64,000 nt of DNA from Oscillatoriaceae cyanobacterium Prado104 (GTDB lineage Bacteria; Cyanobacteriota; Cyanobacteriia; Cyanobacteriales; Microcoleaceae), in contig JALOON010000060.1 of the NCBI GenBank assembly GCA_025454405.1, forward strand, positions 47,440 to 111,439. Direction: 5' to 3'. The notes under the pieces were generated by a model, which searched no databases, was not told the origin of the DNA, and saw only the letters and a program-made list of their open reading frames with translations. The position numbers and the translations under genes were made by a program. Positions within the stretch are counted from its first letter, which is position 1; every line of letters begins with the position of its first letter. Of the stretch, positions 51,917 through 60,562 are shown one piece after another.

Positions 51917-52591
51917 TTATTTGGCACTTCCCGAGGTACTGGGCTGACAAATCATTTGTCTGGCTTGACCTGCTGTTTGTTGCAAAGTTGGGGAATTCTG
52001 ATACAGAGCCTGGATATCTTGCATATCCTTAATGACTCGCTGATAGATTGCTACGGCTTGATTGCCATCTACTTCTAAGGCTGGAGGTGTGTAATTTTGC
52101 ATCACTTCCATCAGCGATATTTTGCCATCGCGAGAAGCCGCTACCAAAGCATCCCGAAGTGCGGGCGCGCTTTGAGCGCGAGTTGCGGGCGAATAAGCAA
52201 CTTCTCCCAATTGTTTCAAAACGATTTCTCCGAAGTAAGTATTTACCAGCCGCGTTACTAATTGGGAATCGAGAGCCACTTCTCGCGTTAAGATTTCGCG
52301 TACCGATTCGGGGGTTTGTTTGGCAATACTGAGTACGCTTTGTAGTTGAGATGATGCTTGACCCGTTTGTGCGAAACTTTGCAAATCGCTCATCGGTAAA
52401 GTTACGTCCACAGCGCCGTATTTTACGGTGACGTTTTCTAATGCAAAAGCTTTGCTATTACTCAGCAATACGGCACTTGTTCCCAGCAAAAATGCCAAAC
52501 CTAATGATAAAGACTTTGACATTTTTTTTGTCAAACGATCGGACTGCCGGCGGATGCCGTTTGCATAACCTTGTTGCAACTGAAAATTCAT
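51917..52591 (-). CDS. secreted stand-alone DUF1400 protein
   Basis: A 224-residue protein. After an arginine-rich start comes a signal peptide (KSLSLGLAFLLGTSAVLLSN, cut at AFA). ALENVTVKYGAVDVTLPMSD LQSFAQTG is the DUF1400 start; REILTREVALDSQLVTRLVN TYFGEIVLKQLGEVAYSP and LRDALVAASRDGKISLMEVM QNY complete the domain. In cyanobacteria DUF1400 is usually the N-terminal part of an alpha/beta-hydrolase; here the hydrolase part is absent. The ATG at 52591 has GAGG upstream; the ATG at 52522 would give a more classic signal peptide and cannot be excluded. Confidence 0.85.
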   Translation of the reverse strand: MNFQLQQGYANGIRRQSDRLTKKMSKSLSLGLAFLLGTSAVLLSNSKAFALENVTVKYGAVDVTLPMSDLQSFAQTGQASSQLQSVLSIAKQTPESVREILTREVALDSQLVTRLVNTYFGEIVLKQLGEVAYSPATRAQSAPALRDALVAASRDGKISLMEVMQNYTPPALEVDGNQAVAIYQRVIKDMQDIQALYQNSPTLQQTAGQARQMICQPSTSGSAK

Positions 52592-52975
52592 GGGTTTAGG
52601 CCTCTTTAGATCGAGATACTTTTTTTGATTTTCGATCGCTCGTCTTTTTTCTGCGCGTCTTCTGCGGTCTTATGTCGGGAAAATGGGTTTTCTGGTTCCC
52701 TAAATGACCGATTATTGTACTTTGTTGTCCCGTTACTTTAACCTATCAAAAGACAGGTGTCAATTACCGCTCTTTTGTGGTAAAATATCCCGCTGTCTGT
52801 TGGGCGATCGCCAGGATGCGCCCAAAAACATGGTTTTTCGCGGCTCGCCATCAAGCTAGAACCAGTTTCTCTTCCAAAAGCTCAACTATGGAGGGAGGAT
52901 AAATGCCATAATTATTACATAAAAAATGTAAAAACTCTGGTAAGATTTTGAAAAGTAAAATTAAATTTCGATCGG
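52592..52975. other. divergent intergenic region
   Basis: Nothing is recognised apart from a CTGCGCGTCTTCTGCGGTC word (52650-52669) related to the dispersed CTCTGCGGTT repeat, and a HIP1 site. It must hold the promoters of the two divergent neighbours. Confidence 0.4.
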
Positions 52976-54118
52976 ATGACGAGATTCATTCACGACCAGT
53001 TTGCCAAAGATTATTTAGCGGAATTGCTATCTCCTCTAGGAGTAGTGAATCCCAACCGCGGCGTAAATTCAGAAGTGCGAGAAGTTGATGTTTATTTCAC
53101 TCCATCAACCCTCACGCAGGATTACGTGGAAATGTTGGGAGTTTTAGGAAAGATGGCAACCACTACCGCGCTTTTTGAGCCATTCCGCAATCCGATGACT
53201 GTCAGCGATTTTCGGAGTTGCTTGAGTAAGTTGTTGGATGTCACAGCAGAATTCGAGCGCCAAGCCAGACGTGACAATACTCGGTGTGAAGAAGCAGATT
53301 TACCAAATCTATGGATTCTGACTCCGACAGCATCGGAAACCATATTAAATGGGTTGAAAGCAAGTCCAAACCTGCAAAATTGGATTAAAGGAATCTACTT
53401 TCTGGGGGAATATTTGCGGACAGCGATTGTGGTTATCCACCAATTGCCAGAAATACCAGAAACCTTGTGGCTGAGAATACTGGGTAGGGGGAGAGTGCAG
53501 GAGAGCGCGATCGTGCAGTTAAGTAACTTATCGATCGACAGTCCGGTCCGTGCTATTGCGCTAGAATTATTGTATCGCTTGCAATCTAACTTAGCAGCAA
53601 ATCAAGAACAACAACTAGAAGATCGGGAGTTAGTTATGACGATTGCACCTTTGTTTCAACAGCAACTAGAAGCAGCAGAACAACGAGGCAGACAAGAAGG
53701 CAGACAAGAAGGCAGACAAGAAGGAGTTGAACAAGGAAGAGCAGAAGGACAGCGATCGATTTTAGAAAATTTTCTGCGGGTGCGTTTTGGCGAATTAGAC
53801 GCAATTTTTACTGCTTTTTTATTCCCAGTATCGGCTTTGCCTGCTATCGAGTTTACGATGTTATTGCTGCAATTATCTGCACTGACCGTTGACGAACCAG
53901 GAATTGAACAAGCTAGGAGGTTGCTAGCAGAAAATGTCTTGAGAATGCGGCTCGATCGATTAGGCGATATTGATGAAGCTACTCGGAGCGATCGCGTCAA
54001 TGCTCTGGTGTCAGATCTGCTGGCATTACCCGCAGAAGAGTTGGCATTATTATTGCAACAGTTACCTCAATTATCCGCTGAAGAACTGTTGGCAAGATTG
54101 TCGGATTCCGATCGCTGA
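52976..54118 (+). CDS. cyanobacterial Rpn/PD-(D/E)XK-like protein with an RQEG repeat
   Basis: A 380-residue protein of a family common in filamentous cyanobacteria, often labelled flagellar assembly protein H without support. MTRFIHDQFAKDYLAELLSP LGVVNPNRGVNSEVREVDVY F is the constant start and resembles the Rpn-type PD-(D/E)XK nuclease-like domain, with EVREVDVYF as the acidic strand. Around residue 240 the unit RQEG is repeated three times, followed by a helical end (LLALPAEELALLLQQLPQLS). It is probably related to transposon-linked nucleases. Start is ATG; no strong Shine-Dalgarno. Confidence 0.8.
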   Translation: MTRFIHDQFAKDYLAELLSPLGVVNPNRGVNSEVREVDVYFTPSTLTQDYVEMLGVLGKMATTTALFEPFRNPMTVSDFRSCLSKLLDVTAEFERQARRDNTRCEEADLPNLWILTPTASETILNGLKASPNLQNWIKGIYFLGEYLRTAIVVIHQLPEIPETLWLRILGRGRVQESAIVQLSNLSIDSPVRAIALELLYRLQSNLAANQEQQLEDRELVMTIAPLFQQQLEAAEQRGRQEGRQEGRQEGVEQGRAEGQRSILENFLRVRFGELDAIFTAFLFPVSALPAIEFTMLLLQLSALTVDEPGIEQARRLLAENVLRMRLDRLGDIDEATRSDRVNALVSDLLALPAEELALLLQQLPQLSAEELLARLSDSDR

Positions 54119-54172
54119 AAATATCAAAGTATCCAGCATTTGGATCGCGAGATTACCGCGCAGTCATATTCC

Positions 54173-54354
54173 TTAAATTCCCGCACCAAATGCAATAATC
54201 TGTGCTACAGTCAGATCTAAATCTGGAAAAAATCGAGATTGAATGCGTTGATTCCCTGTAAAACTTTTAAACTCGTACTCCCGTTCAACTAAAATACTAG
54301 GAGAATTAACCAATTGTCCGATCGAAATAGTAGGTTCTTGCCATTGAAACTGAC
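54173..54354 (-). pseudogene. C-terminal fragment of a Uma2-type gene
   Basis: Just after the SirB1-type gene, in another frame, about 60 codons read EPTISIGQLVNSPSILVERE, YEFKSFTGNQRIQSRFFPDL and DLTVAQIIAFGAGI before a stop. The pattern YxFxxFTGNxxIxSxxFPxL xLTxxQI is the usual Uma2 C-terminus. The front of the gene is missing, so it is a remnant, cut off where the neighbouring gene begins. Confidence 0.65.
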
Positions 54355-55179
54355 TCAAATCTCTCGATCGAGCCTTGCCAACAACTGGCGAATTCTCACA
54401 GCATCTTCGGCATGAGGAGCATTTGTCAAGTAAGTTTCCAAATCGCGACGCGCGGCCGTCAATTGTCCGAGTTGGTAGTAGATAATCCCGCGATCGCGCA
54501 GTTCCCCCAGCGCGTTGGGAAACAGCAACAAAATCCGGTCGATCGCCGCCAAAACCCTTAGGGAATCTCCTTGATTTAGATAAATCGCCTTCAGATTTCC
54601 CAGCATCCGCCCCAACAATTGCTTGCTGTTTACCGGAGAGAAAAATCTCGCCGGCAATTCGAGGGGTTGACCGTAAATTTGAGAAAGTCGCGCTTGACAA
54701 TCTTCAGGAAACAAGATTTCACCGCCGTTAAACGCATCTACAAAAATTCCGGCATCTTCAAAATCCGGCTTAATTAAAAAATGTCCTGGCATCCCAATTC
54801 CCACCATCGGAAAATCAATCCGCTTGGCAACTTCCAAATAAACCAAAGAGAGAGTAATCGGAATACCCGTGCGCCGATCGATTACTTCATTGAAAAAACT
54901 ATTGCGCGGGTCATAATAATCAGCCTCATTGCCAGAAAATCCCAAATTCTCGTATAAATAGCGATTAATAGTTTGAATAATTCGCAGCGGATAATTCTGT
55001 GCCGGCAGCAGTTCGCGCACTTCATCAGCCATTGTATCCAGAGCATTTAGATATTCCTCGACATCGCAATGCGGGTATTCTTCCAAAGCTATGTACAGTG
55101 CAGCTTTCGCCAGATCGATCGCATCTTCTGGCTGATGGATTTCTTGATAAAATAGCTGTCGCGCTCTTGGAAAATCCAT
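54355..55179 (-). CDS. SirB1-family transglutaminase-like protein
   Basis: A 274-residue protein of the SirB1 group (transglutaminase-like domain plus TPR). YLYENLGFSGNEADYYDPRN SFFNEVIDRRTGIPITLSLV YLEVAKRIDFPMVGIGMPGH FLIK is the diagnostic block; in active transglutaminases the Cys would lie near RTGIPITLS, where here no Cys is seen, so it is probably not catalytic. The last 100 residues are TPR-like (AIYLNQGDSLRVLAAIDRIL, GIIYYQLGQLTAARRDLETY L). Its role in cyanobacteria is unknown. Confidence 0.88.
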   Translation of the reverse strand: MDFPRARQLFYQEIHQPEDAIDLAKAALYIALEEYPHCDVEEYLNALDTMADEVRELLPAQNYPLRIIQTINRYLYENLGFSGNEADYYDPRNSFFNEVIDRRTGIPITLSLVYLEVAKRIDFPMVGIGMPGHFLIKPDFEDAGIFVDAFNGGEILFPEDCQARLSQIYGQPLELPARFFSPVNSKQLLGRMLGNLKAIYLNQGDSLRVLAAIDRILLLFPNALGELRDRGIIYYQLGQLTAARRDLETYLTNAPHAEDAVRIRQLLARLDREI

Positions 55180-55543
55180 AATTCAAATTAAGTAGAAGGC
55201 AGAAGGCAGAAGGCAGAAGCCATAATGTACAGACAACAAGCTGTCTAACAATCTATATCTTAGATTTAATTAGGTGAACTTACTGAGTTGATTTCTCATT
55301 TTACAAAACAGCATCTCAAAAAACTCAGAAACTGCAAAAATCTTCATAATTTCTTATTTTTGAATTTCTCTGCTTTCTCTCTGCGCCCTCTGCTGTAAAA
55401 AAATTTCAACTTAAATGCCGTAAGGACTTGCCCGTGGGGTGCGGGCGGGTTTATTTAACTTGTTTGCTTCCTTTAAGACCCTTGGCGAACCCTACAGGTT
55501 TATTCAAAATGGTATAAGATTTTAGCTTCAAACAAAATTCAAC
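55180..55543. repeat. intergenic region with GAAGGCA heptads and other dispersed repeats
   Basis: 55190-55220 is a run of AGAAGGC heptads; 55370-55395 has the CTCTGCGCCCTCTGCTG word; 55436-55500 matches one half of the palindromic repeat at 42450-42625. No gene is supported. Confidence 0.65.
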
Positions 55544-57427
55544 TCAAATCCCGTGACTTTTTCCAATCACCCAACTGCGGCGAAAAATCCGAGCCAAAGT
55601 CGATTCTTCCAAAGCAAAATAGATCGGGCGACCGTGGGGACAAGTACGCGGATTGCGCGTTTGCTGCCATTCATCCAACAAATTTTGCATTTCCCCAAGA
55701 CTCAAAGGAGTGCCATTGCGAATAGCGCTGCGGCAAGCAGTAGCAACTTGAGCTGCTTGCAAATCTGCGGCTTTACTCAGTTCAAAAAGCGCAGCCACAC
55801 AGTCATCTCGATCGACCAATAATTCCGGTATTTCCCGTGCCGCCCATAGCTGTTCGCCAAAACTTTCTACCTCCAAACCCAAGCGAGATAAATTCTCAAT
55901 TTGCAGCGCCGATAATTGACTGAGAATTACAGGTTTTTCGATGGGTTTTAACTGCCAATCAGCGCAGATGCGTTCGTACAAAACCCGTTCGTGAGCGATA
56001 TGCTGTTCCACTAACCACATACCGCTGGAATGTTCTGCTACGATATAAGTATTGTGAACTTGAGCGATCGCCCGCAATTCCATCAATTCGATCGACCGTT
56101 TTTTTTCACCTTCACCGTCGCGATTTTTCCCACTGCTACCAACACCATACAAACTTTTTTGTTCCGATGCTTTGAGCAGTTTTCCCACTCGATCGGGAAT
56201 TGGAGGCTGCGGCAAAACTTCCTCATTTAAGTGCAAACCGCGCTCGATCGCAGCGCTAACTTGCGTTTGCCAAAAACTCGGATCGTGCAGGTAAATTTCT
56301 ACTTTAGCCGGGTGGCGGTTCCAGTCAATTTCCGAGGGAGAAATTTGCAAGTGAACGAAGCAAACAGGATAGCGATCGCGCGGGCAAGTACGCGCAAAAG
56401 CACTGAGAATAGTTTGTTCTATTTCTGGCGATCGAACAACCCGCCTGTTGACTGCAACTTTCACCCAATCCGGTCGAGAGCGGTGACAGCGATCGGGCAA
56501 ACCAATGACTAATTCTAAATACTGGGAATTGGGAATTGGGAATTGGGAATTGGGAATTGGGCATCGGGCATTGGGAATTGGGAATTGATAAGTCCGATCG
56601 CTTTTAGCAGCAGCAACAAGTTGAGTTTTTGCCAGAGATTTTGCGGCTTCACTAGCAGGCAAATCGATTTTTAAATACTGCAAATCGCTCGGGCGCACAC
56701 CGCGCACGAATTGAGGTAAAATATGTTTGGCATTACTTCCCGGATTTAACAGCAAACAAGGCGTATTTTCCAGTCGCAACTGCCAATTAACCTGCGGGTG
56801 ACACAGAGCAATTTGCTGGAGCGTTAATTGGATCGATCGCATTTGCTGCGAGGGCGACAAAAAACCCCGGCGCACCGGCCAATTGCCAAACAAATTAGCA
56901 ACTGTTACCACAGTACCGGGGGCGATCGGGCTAGTTTCCACCTCTACGGGTTCGCCAGCATTATTAAACACTACCCGCCAACCGCAAGCTGTTTCGATTT
57001 GCGATTTTAGTTGGCGTGGTTTCGATTTATTTGCTGCTAAGTTTCCGCTTTCCCAATCTAAAATTTGCAGCCCCAAATTGTTTTGCCTGCTGGCAATTTC
57101 CAACTCTCCCAACTGAGCCAAACTGTGCAAAGCTTCGCCGCGAAATCCCAAAGTAGCAATTTTATAAAGGTCAGCTTCAGTGCTAATTTTGCTGGTACTG
57201 TGAGCGGCTGCTGCCTGCTGTAAATTTTCCAAATCCATCCCCGTACCGTTATCAGCAACTTGCACCCGCCACTGTTGCGGCCAAACAGAAACAACGATGC
57301 GAGTTGCACCGGCATCGAGAGAGTTTTCAACTAATTCCCGCACCGCAGCAGCAAGGGAGTCGATCGTTTCGCCAGCGGCAATTAAATCGATAACTTCTGC
57401 GGGTAAAGTTTGAATAGTAGCTGCCAT
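55544..57427 (-). CDS. mutL: DNA mismatch repair protein MutL
   Basis: A 627-residue MutL. The GHKL ATPase motifs are VIDLIAAGETIDSLAAAVRE LVENSLDAGATRI (Glu and Asn), VQVADNGTGMDLENLQQAAA and HSTSKISTEADLYKIATLGF RGEAL. The C-terminal domain has LVEQHIAHERVLYERI, matching the endonuclease motif DQHA(X)2E(X)4E with changes at D and A, and CPHGRPIYF, another endonuclease motif. So it is of the nicking type expected where MutH is absent. Between about residues 280 and 305 a heptanucleotide repeat has expanded in frame (FPIPNSQ units). The ATG at 57427 (MAATIQTLPAEVID) is preferred to an upstream start at 57469 that lies in repeats. Confidence 0.95.
   Translation of the reverse strand: MAATIQTLPAEVIDLIAAGETIDSLAAAVRELVENSLDAGATRIVVSVWPQQWRVQVADNGTGMDLENLQQAAAAHSTSKISTEADLYKIATLGFRGEALHSLAQLGELEIASRQNNLGLQILDWESGNLAANKSKPRQLKSQIETACGWRVVFNNAGEPVEVETSPIAPGTVVTVANLFGNWPVRRGFLSPSQQMRSIQLTLQQIALCHPQVNWQLRLENTPCLLLNPGSNAKHILPQFVRGVRPSDLQYLKIDLPASEAAKSLAKTQLVAAAKSDRTYQFPIPNARCPIPNSQFPIPNSQYLELVIGLPDRCHRSRPDWVKVAVNRRVVRSPEIEQTILSAFARTCPRDRYPVCFVHLQISPSEIDWNRHPAKVEIYLHDPSFWQTQVSAAIERGLHLNEEVLPQPPIPDRVGKLLKASEQKSLYGVGSSGKNRDGEGEKKRSIELMELRAIAQVHNTYIVAEHSSGMWLVEQHIAHERVLYERICADWQLKPIEKPVILSQLSALQIENLSRLGLEVESFGEQLWAAREIPELLVDRDDCVAALFELSKAADLQAAQVATACRSAIRNGTPLSLGEMQNLLDEWQQTRNPRTCPHGRPIYFALEESTLARIFRRSWVIGKSHGI
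56523..56587. repeat. in-frame heptanucleotide repeat inside mutL
   Basis: Nine or so copies of GGGAATT (two variant GGGCATC/GGGCATT) make up 56523-56587. Three heptads are 21 bp or seven codons, so the repeat encodes FPIPNSQ, CPIPNAR and FPIPNSQ on the minus strand without breaking the frame. Confidence 0.9.
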
Positions 57428-57687
57428 CAGAATTTTAGATGCTAAATAGAAGGAAGAAGGAAGAAGCAATAAGGAAGAATAATTACCCAGTAAGTTTTTG
57501 GAGCGATCGGAGCTTGTGTTTAATTGGTAGATTTACTTCATCCTAATTCTATTCTACTCTATTCTGTAGCTAACTCTTATAGAAATTTAGAAAAAAAAAC
57601 GTTTTTTTTAACTTCCTGTTGACATCCCTATCTTAAAAACCTCGCGTTGCAACTGTCAACTGTTTGCTACCAACTATCAACTATCAA

Positions 57688-58782
57688 CTATCGAGCAATT
57701 TTAGGCAACCGGATGTAAAAAGTTGTTCCTTTCTGGTCTTCCGACTCATAAGTAATTTCACCTTTATGGGCATCAACGATCGACTTAGCAATAGCCGTTC
57801 CCAAGCCAGTACCAGTCCGCTTTCCGTAAGTCACAAACGGTTCAAATAACTTGTCCTGAATTGCCTGCGGAATCCCCGGTCCGTTATCGTAAATCTTAAT
57901 TTTGGCCCATTCCTCAGTTTGCGTCACAGTCAGTTCCACCCTACCCCCGCGCCCGCCAAAAGCCTCAACAGCATTCCCCACTAAATTTTGCAAAACTCGC
58001 AAAATCTTATTTTCGTCAGCTTCCACGATTACCTCTGCCACCTGCAATACCAAATCTACTTTGGCCGCATCAAAATAAACTCGATTCAATTTTTCAAACT
58101 TCCGCAGCGTCTGAATGAGATTAATCGGTTTTTTAACTAACATAGAGCTGCCACGCGAAAATTCCAAAACTTCCTCCGCCATTCCCAGCATTCGCTGCAC
58201 CTGCAATTGAATGAGTTCGCACCACTCCTGAGTTTCCTCATCAGGATGCAATTCTTTCAGCATTTCACTAGCAAGTTTAATTCCCGTAAAAGGGCTTTTG
58301 AAATCGTGAATGATCGTACTCACCATTTCACCTACCAACACCATTTTTTGTTTGTGTACGAACTGGCTAACATATCGATCGGTCGTGTACCGCAAATTTT
58401 TAATAATGAAACTAAACATTTGCAGCACAGAACTACCTTTTGCAAACTGGAGAGCTGCTATCAATTCTTCGCTGCAGATTTTTGCCAAAGTCGAACCGCC
58501 AGCCGCCACAGCCCTCGCACTCCGAGGCTCACCATCTAAAACTCCCAATTCCCCAAAAAAATCGTCCGCTTTAGCTACAGCAACAGTTTGATATTTATTG
58601 TTGTCAATCCGCTTGCTAAATTCGACCTCACCTTCTAAAACAAGATATAAAAAATCGGCGGCTTGTCCCTCTTCAAACACCACCGTTTCCTCAGCAAAGC
58701 TTTCCAACACAGCTATCTGGCACAGGTGCGCGGCTTGTTCTGGTTCAAAATAGGACATAAATTGATGAGATGCCAAATCCAT
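57688..58782 (-). CDS. sensor histidine kinase with an N-terminal cyclic-nucleotide-binding domain
   Basis: A 364-residue cytoplasmic kinase. Residues 10-120 are a CRP-like cNMP-binding domain (VVFEEGQAADFLYLVLEGEV EF, FFGELGVLDGEPRSARAVAA). The dimerisation helix has the phospho-acceptor His in STIIHDFKSPFTGIKLASEM. The ATPase domain has the N box ILRVLQNLVGNAVEAFG, G1 KIYDNGPGIPQ, the F box KLFEPFVTYGKRTGTGLGTA and G2 GKRTGTGLGTAIAKSIV. No partner regulator is adjacent. The ATG at 58782 is chosen; a TTG at 58812 is a poor alternative. Confidence 0.92.
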   Translation of the reverse strand: MDLASHQFMSYFEPEQAAHLCQIAVLESFAEETVVFEEGQAADFLYLVLEGEVEFSKRIDNNKYQTVAVAKADDFFGELGVLDGEPRSARAVAAGGSTLAKICSEELIAALQFAKGSSVLQMFSFIIKNLRYTTDRYVSQFVHKQKMVLVGEMVSTIIHDFKSPFTGIKLASEMLKELHPDEETQEWCELIQLQVQRMLGMAEEVLEFSRGSSMLVKKPINLIQTLRKFEKLNRVYFDAAKVDLVLQVAEVIVEADENKILRVLQNLVGNAVEAFGGRGGRVELTVTQTEEWAKIKIYDNGPGIPQAIQDKLFEPFVTYGKRTGTGLGTAIAKSIVDAHKGEITYESEDQKGTTFYIRLPKIAR

Positions 58783-59004
58783 GTGAGAATACCTGAGGTT
58801 CGAGCTAAACAATTCCTTTCTTCTATCTTCACCGATCGTAGAAATTACCCCTTTTACTTGCCTCTAATTTTTGGCATTCCGACCTTAGCAGATGAGTCCG
58901 TTTTGGATCTGTACGCCCAGACTACCGCACCAGCCCCAGCCATCTATTTAAAATTGCATCTATATAAAAATATACAAATATGCGCGGTATGTTTTTAATA
59001 AAAA

Positions 59005-60222
59005 TTAACAATGTGGGGAAAAAACGATCGCCCCATTTTGTCCTCCAAAGCCAAAACTAAAACAAACCGCATTTCTCAGTGCCCGCGATCGCGCCAGCCT
59101 CACAAAATCTAATTTAAACTCAGGTTGTTTCAATCCCGTACAAGGGGGCAACACCCCGTATTTAACACTCATCAAACTAAAAGCAGCCCCCAAAGCTCCC
59201 GACGCTCCTAAAGAGTGTCCGGTAGCCCCTTTAGTCGAACTAACAGCAACTCCTAAAGGAAATAACTTTTGAATTAATAGCGCCTCGTGCCTGTCATTTA
59301 ACTCGGTTGCAGTACCGTGAGCGTGAATGAAATCTATATCTTCCGGCGCTAAATTGCTGCGTTTCAAACATTGACCGATCGCTGCGATCGCGCTTTTCCC
59401 TGCTAAATCCGGCGCATTAGCATAACAAGCATCATTCGTCAACCCAAAACCCAAAACACGCCCATAAATTTTAGCACGACGGCTCCTTGCCGACTCGGCA
59501 GATTCTAACACAAATAAAGCTCCGCCTTCGCCGAGTACAAAGCCTTCCCGAGTTCGATCGAACGGATAGCAACCATTTGGTGCCAAAGCACCCATCTGCT
59601 TGAATCCCGCCAAAGTCAGGGGCGTCACCGGCGCTTCCACAGCACCTGCGATCGCGCGATCGCACTGCCCGGTGCGGATTAACTCAACAGCTTGAGCGAT
59701 CGTCCAAATACCAGTCGCGCAAGCAGCCATCGGAGCCAATACCGGACCAATTGCCCCAATTGCTCTCGCCGCCACGATCGCCCCCATATGCGGCAAAAAA
59801 TCCACAAATTGAGAATGGGGAATGGGGAATGGGGAATTGGTAATTGGTAATTGGTAATTGGTAATTGGTAATAAAAAATTTTCTTCCTTCTTACTTCTTC
59901 CTTCTTCCTTCTTCCTTCTTCCTTTACTTGCCAGCATTTCTAAATTTGCTTGCAGGCTGCGGCTGGAACCAATAACTATTCCGCAATCTGGCAAAGGCAA
60001 AGTTAAATTAGCATCTTGCAAAGCATCTGCCAAAACCTGCAGAATTAAAGTTATTAGATCGGCTGGTTTGGTATTAATTAAAGCTAAAGGTAGCGGTTCA
60101 ATTTCTAAAAAAGGTTGGTGGCGATCGATTCCCGACTCTCCAGCCAGCAGTTTTTTCCAGCTAGTTTCTCGATTTCCCAAAGCTGAAACAAGACCAATTC
60201 CAGTAACAACAACATCCATCAA
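59005..60222 (-). CDS. beta-ketoacyl-ACP synthase-type enzyme (KAS II family, second copy type)
   Basis: A 405-residue thiolase-fold enzyme. MDVVVTGIGLVSALGNRETS is the FabF start; MAACATGIWTIAQAVELI has the active Cys, DFIHAHGTATELND the first His and STKGATGHSLGASGALGAAF the Lys and second His, so the C-H-H triad is complete. It condenses acyl and malonyl groups. Sequence is more divergent than housekeeping FabF, and an insertion of about 40 residues (KGRRKKEEGRSKKEE then LPITNYQLPITNSPFPIPHS Q) is coded by heptanucleotide repeats at 59812-59930. Whether the enzyme tolerates it is unknown. Confidence 0.9.
   Translation of the reverse strand: MMDVVVTGIGLVSALGNRETSWKKLLAGESGIDRHQPFLEIEPLPLALINTKPADLITLILQVLADALQDANLTLPLPDCGIVIGSSRSLQANLEMLASKGRRKKEEGRSKKEENFLLPITNYQLPITNSPFPIPHSQFVDFLPHMGAIVAARAIGAIGPVLAPMAACATGIWTIAQAVELIRTGQCDRAIAGAVEAPVTPLTLAGFKQMGALAPNGCYPFDRTREGFVLGEGGALFVLESAESARSRRAKIYGRVLGFGLTNDACYANAPDLAGKSAIAAIGQCLKRSNLAPEDIDFIHAHGTATELNDRHEALLIQKLFPLGVAVSSTKGATGHSLGASGALGAAFSLMSVKYGVLPPCTGLKQPEFKLDFVRLARSRALRNAVCFSFGFGGQNGAIVFSPHC
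59812..59930. repeat. three kinds of heptads inside the ketoacyl synthase gene
   Basis: GGGAATG units, then TTGGTAATTGGTAATTGG units, then CTTCTTCCTTCTTCC units follow one another. They lie in frame and add about 40 residues between SLQANLEML and VDFLPHMGA of the protein. Confidence 0.88.
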
Positions 60223-60562
60223 ACGATTTTCGATTTTCGATTTGGGATTTTTTACTTGTTTGTACTCTTTTTACTCGTTTTTACTCGTTTTTTACTCGTT
60301 ACCAGGCAGAGCCTGGTAATGCAGATCCAGAGGCTCTGCCTCGACTGGGCTTCGCGAGGCAGAGCCTCCAGGCATGGGTTCCCAGGCACAGCCTGGGAAC
60401 CAGTTACTCGTGTTACTCGTTACCAGGCAGAGCCTGGTAATGCAGATCTAGAGGCTCTGCCTCGACTGGGCTTCGCGAGGCAGAGCCTCCAGGCATGGGT
60501 TCCCAGGCACAGCCTGGGAACCAGTTAACACTCAAAACTCAAAACTCCTTACCAACTGTCAA
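60223..60562. repeat. intergenic region with a tandem duplicated hairpin repeat
   Basis: 60292-60403 and 60413-60524 are two almost identical 112-bp copies with a period of 121 bp. Each has the hairpins ACCAGGCAGAGCCTGGTA, GAGGCTCTGCCTCGAC with GCGAGGCAGAGCCTC, and TTCCCAGGCACAGCCTGGGAA. No gene is supported. Confidence 0.85.

Noticed and set aside
60256..60528. A 90-codon plus-strand reading
   Set aside because: It only translates the duplicated hairpin repeat.
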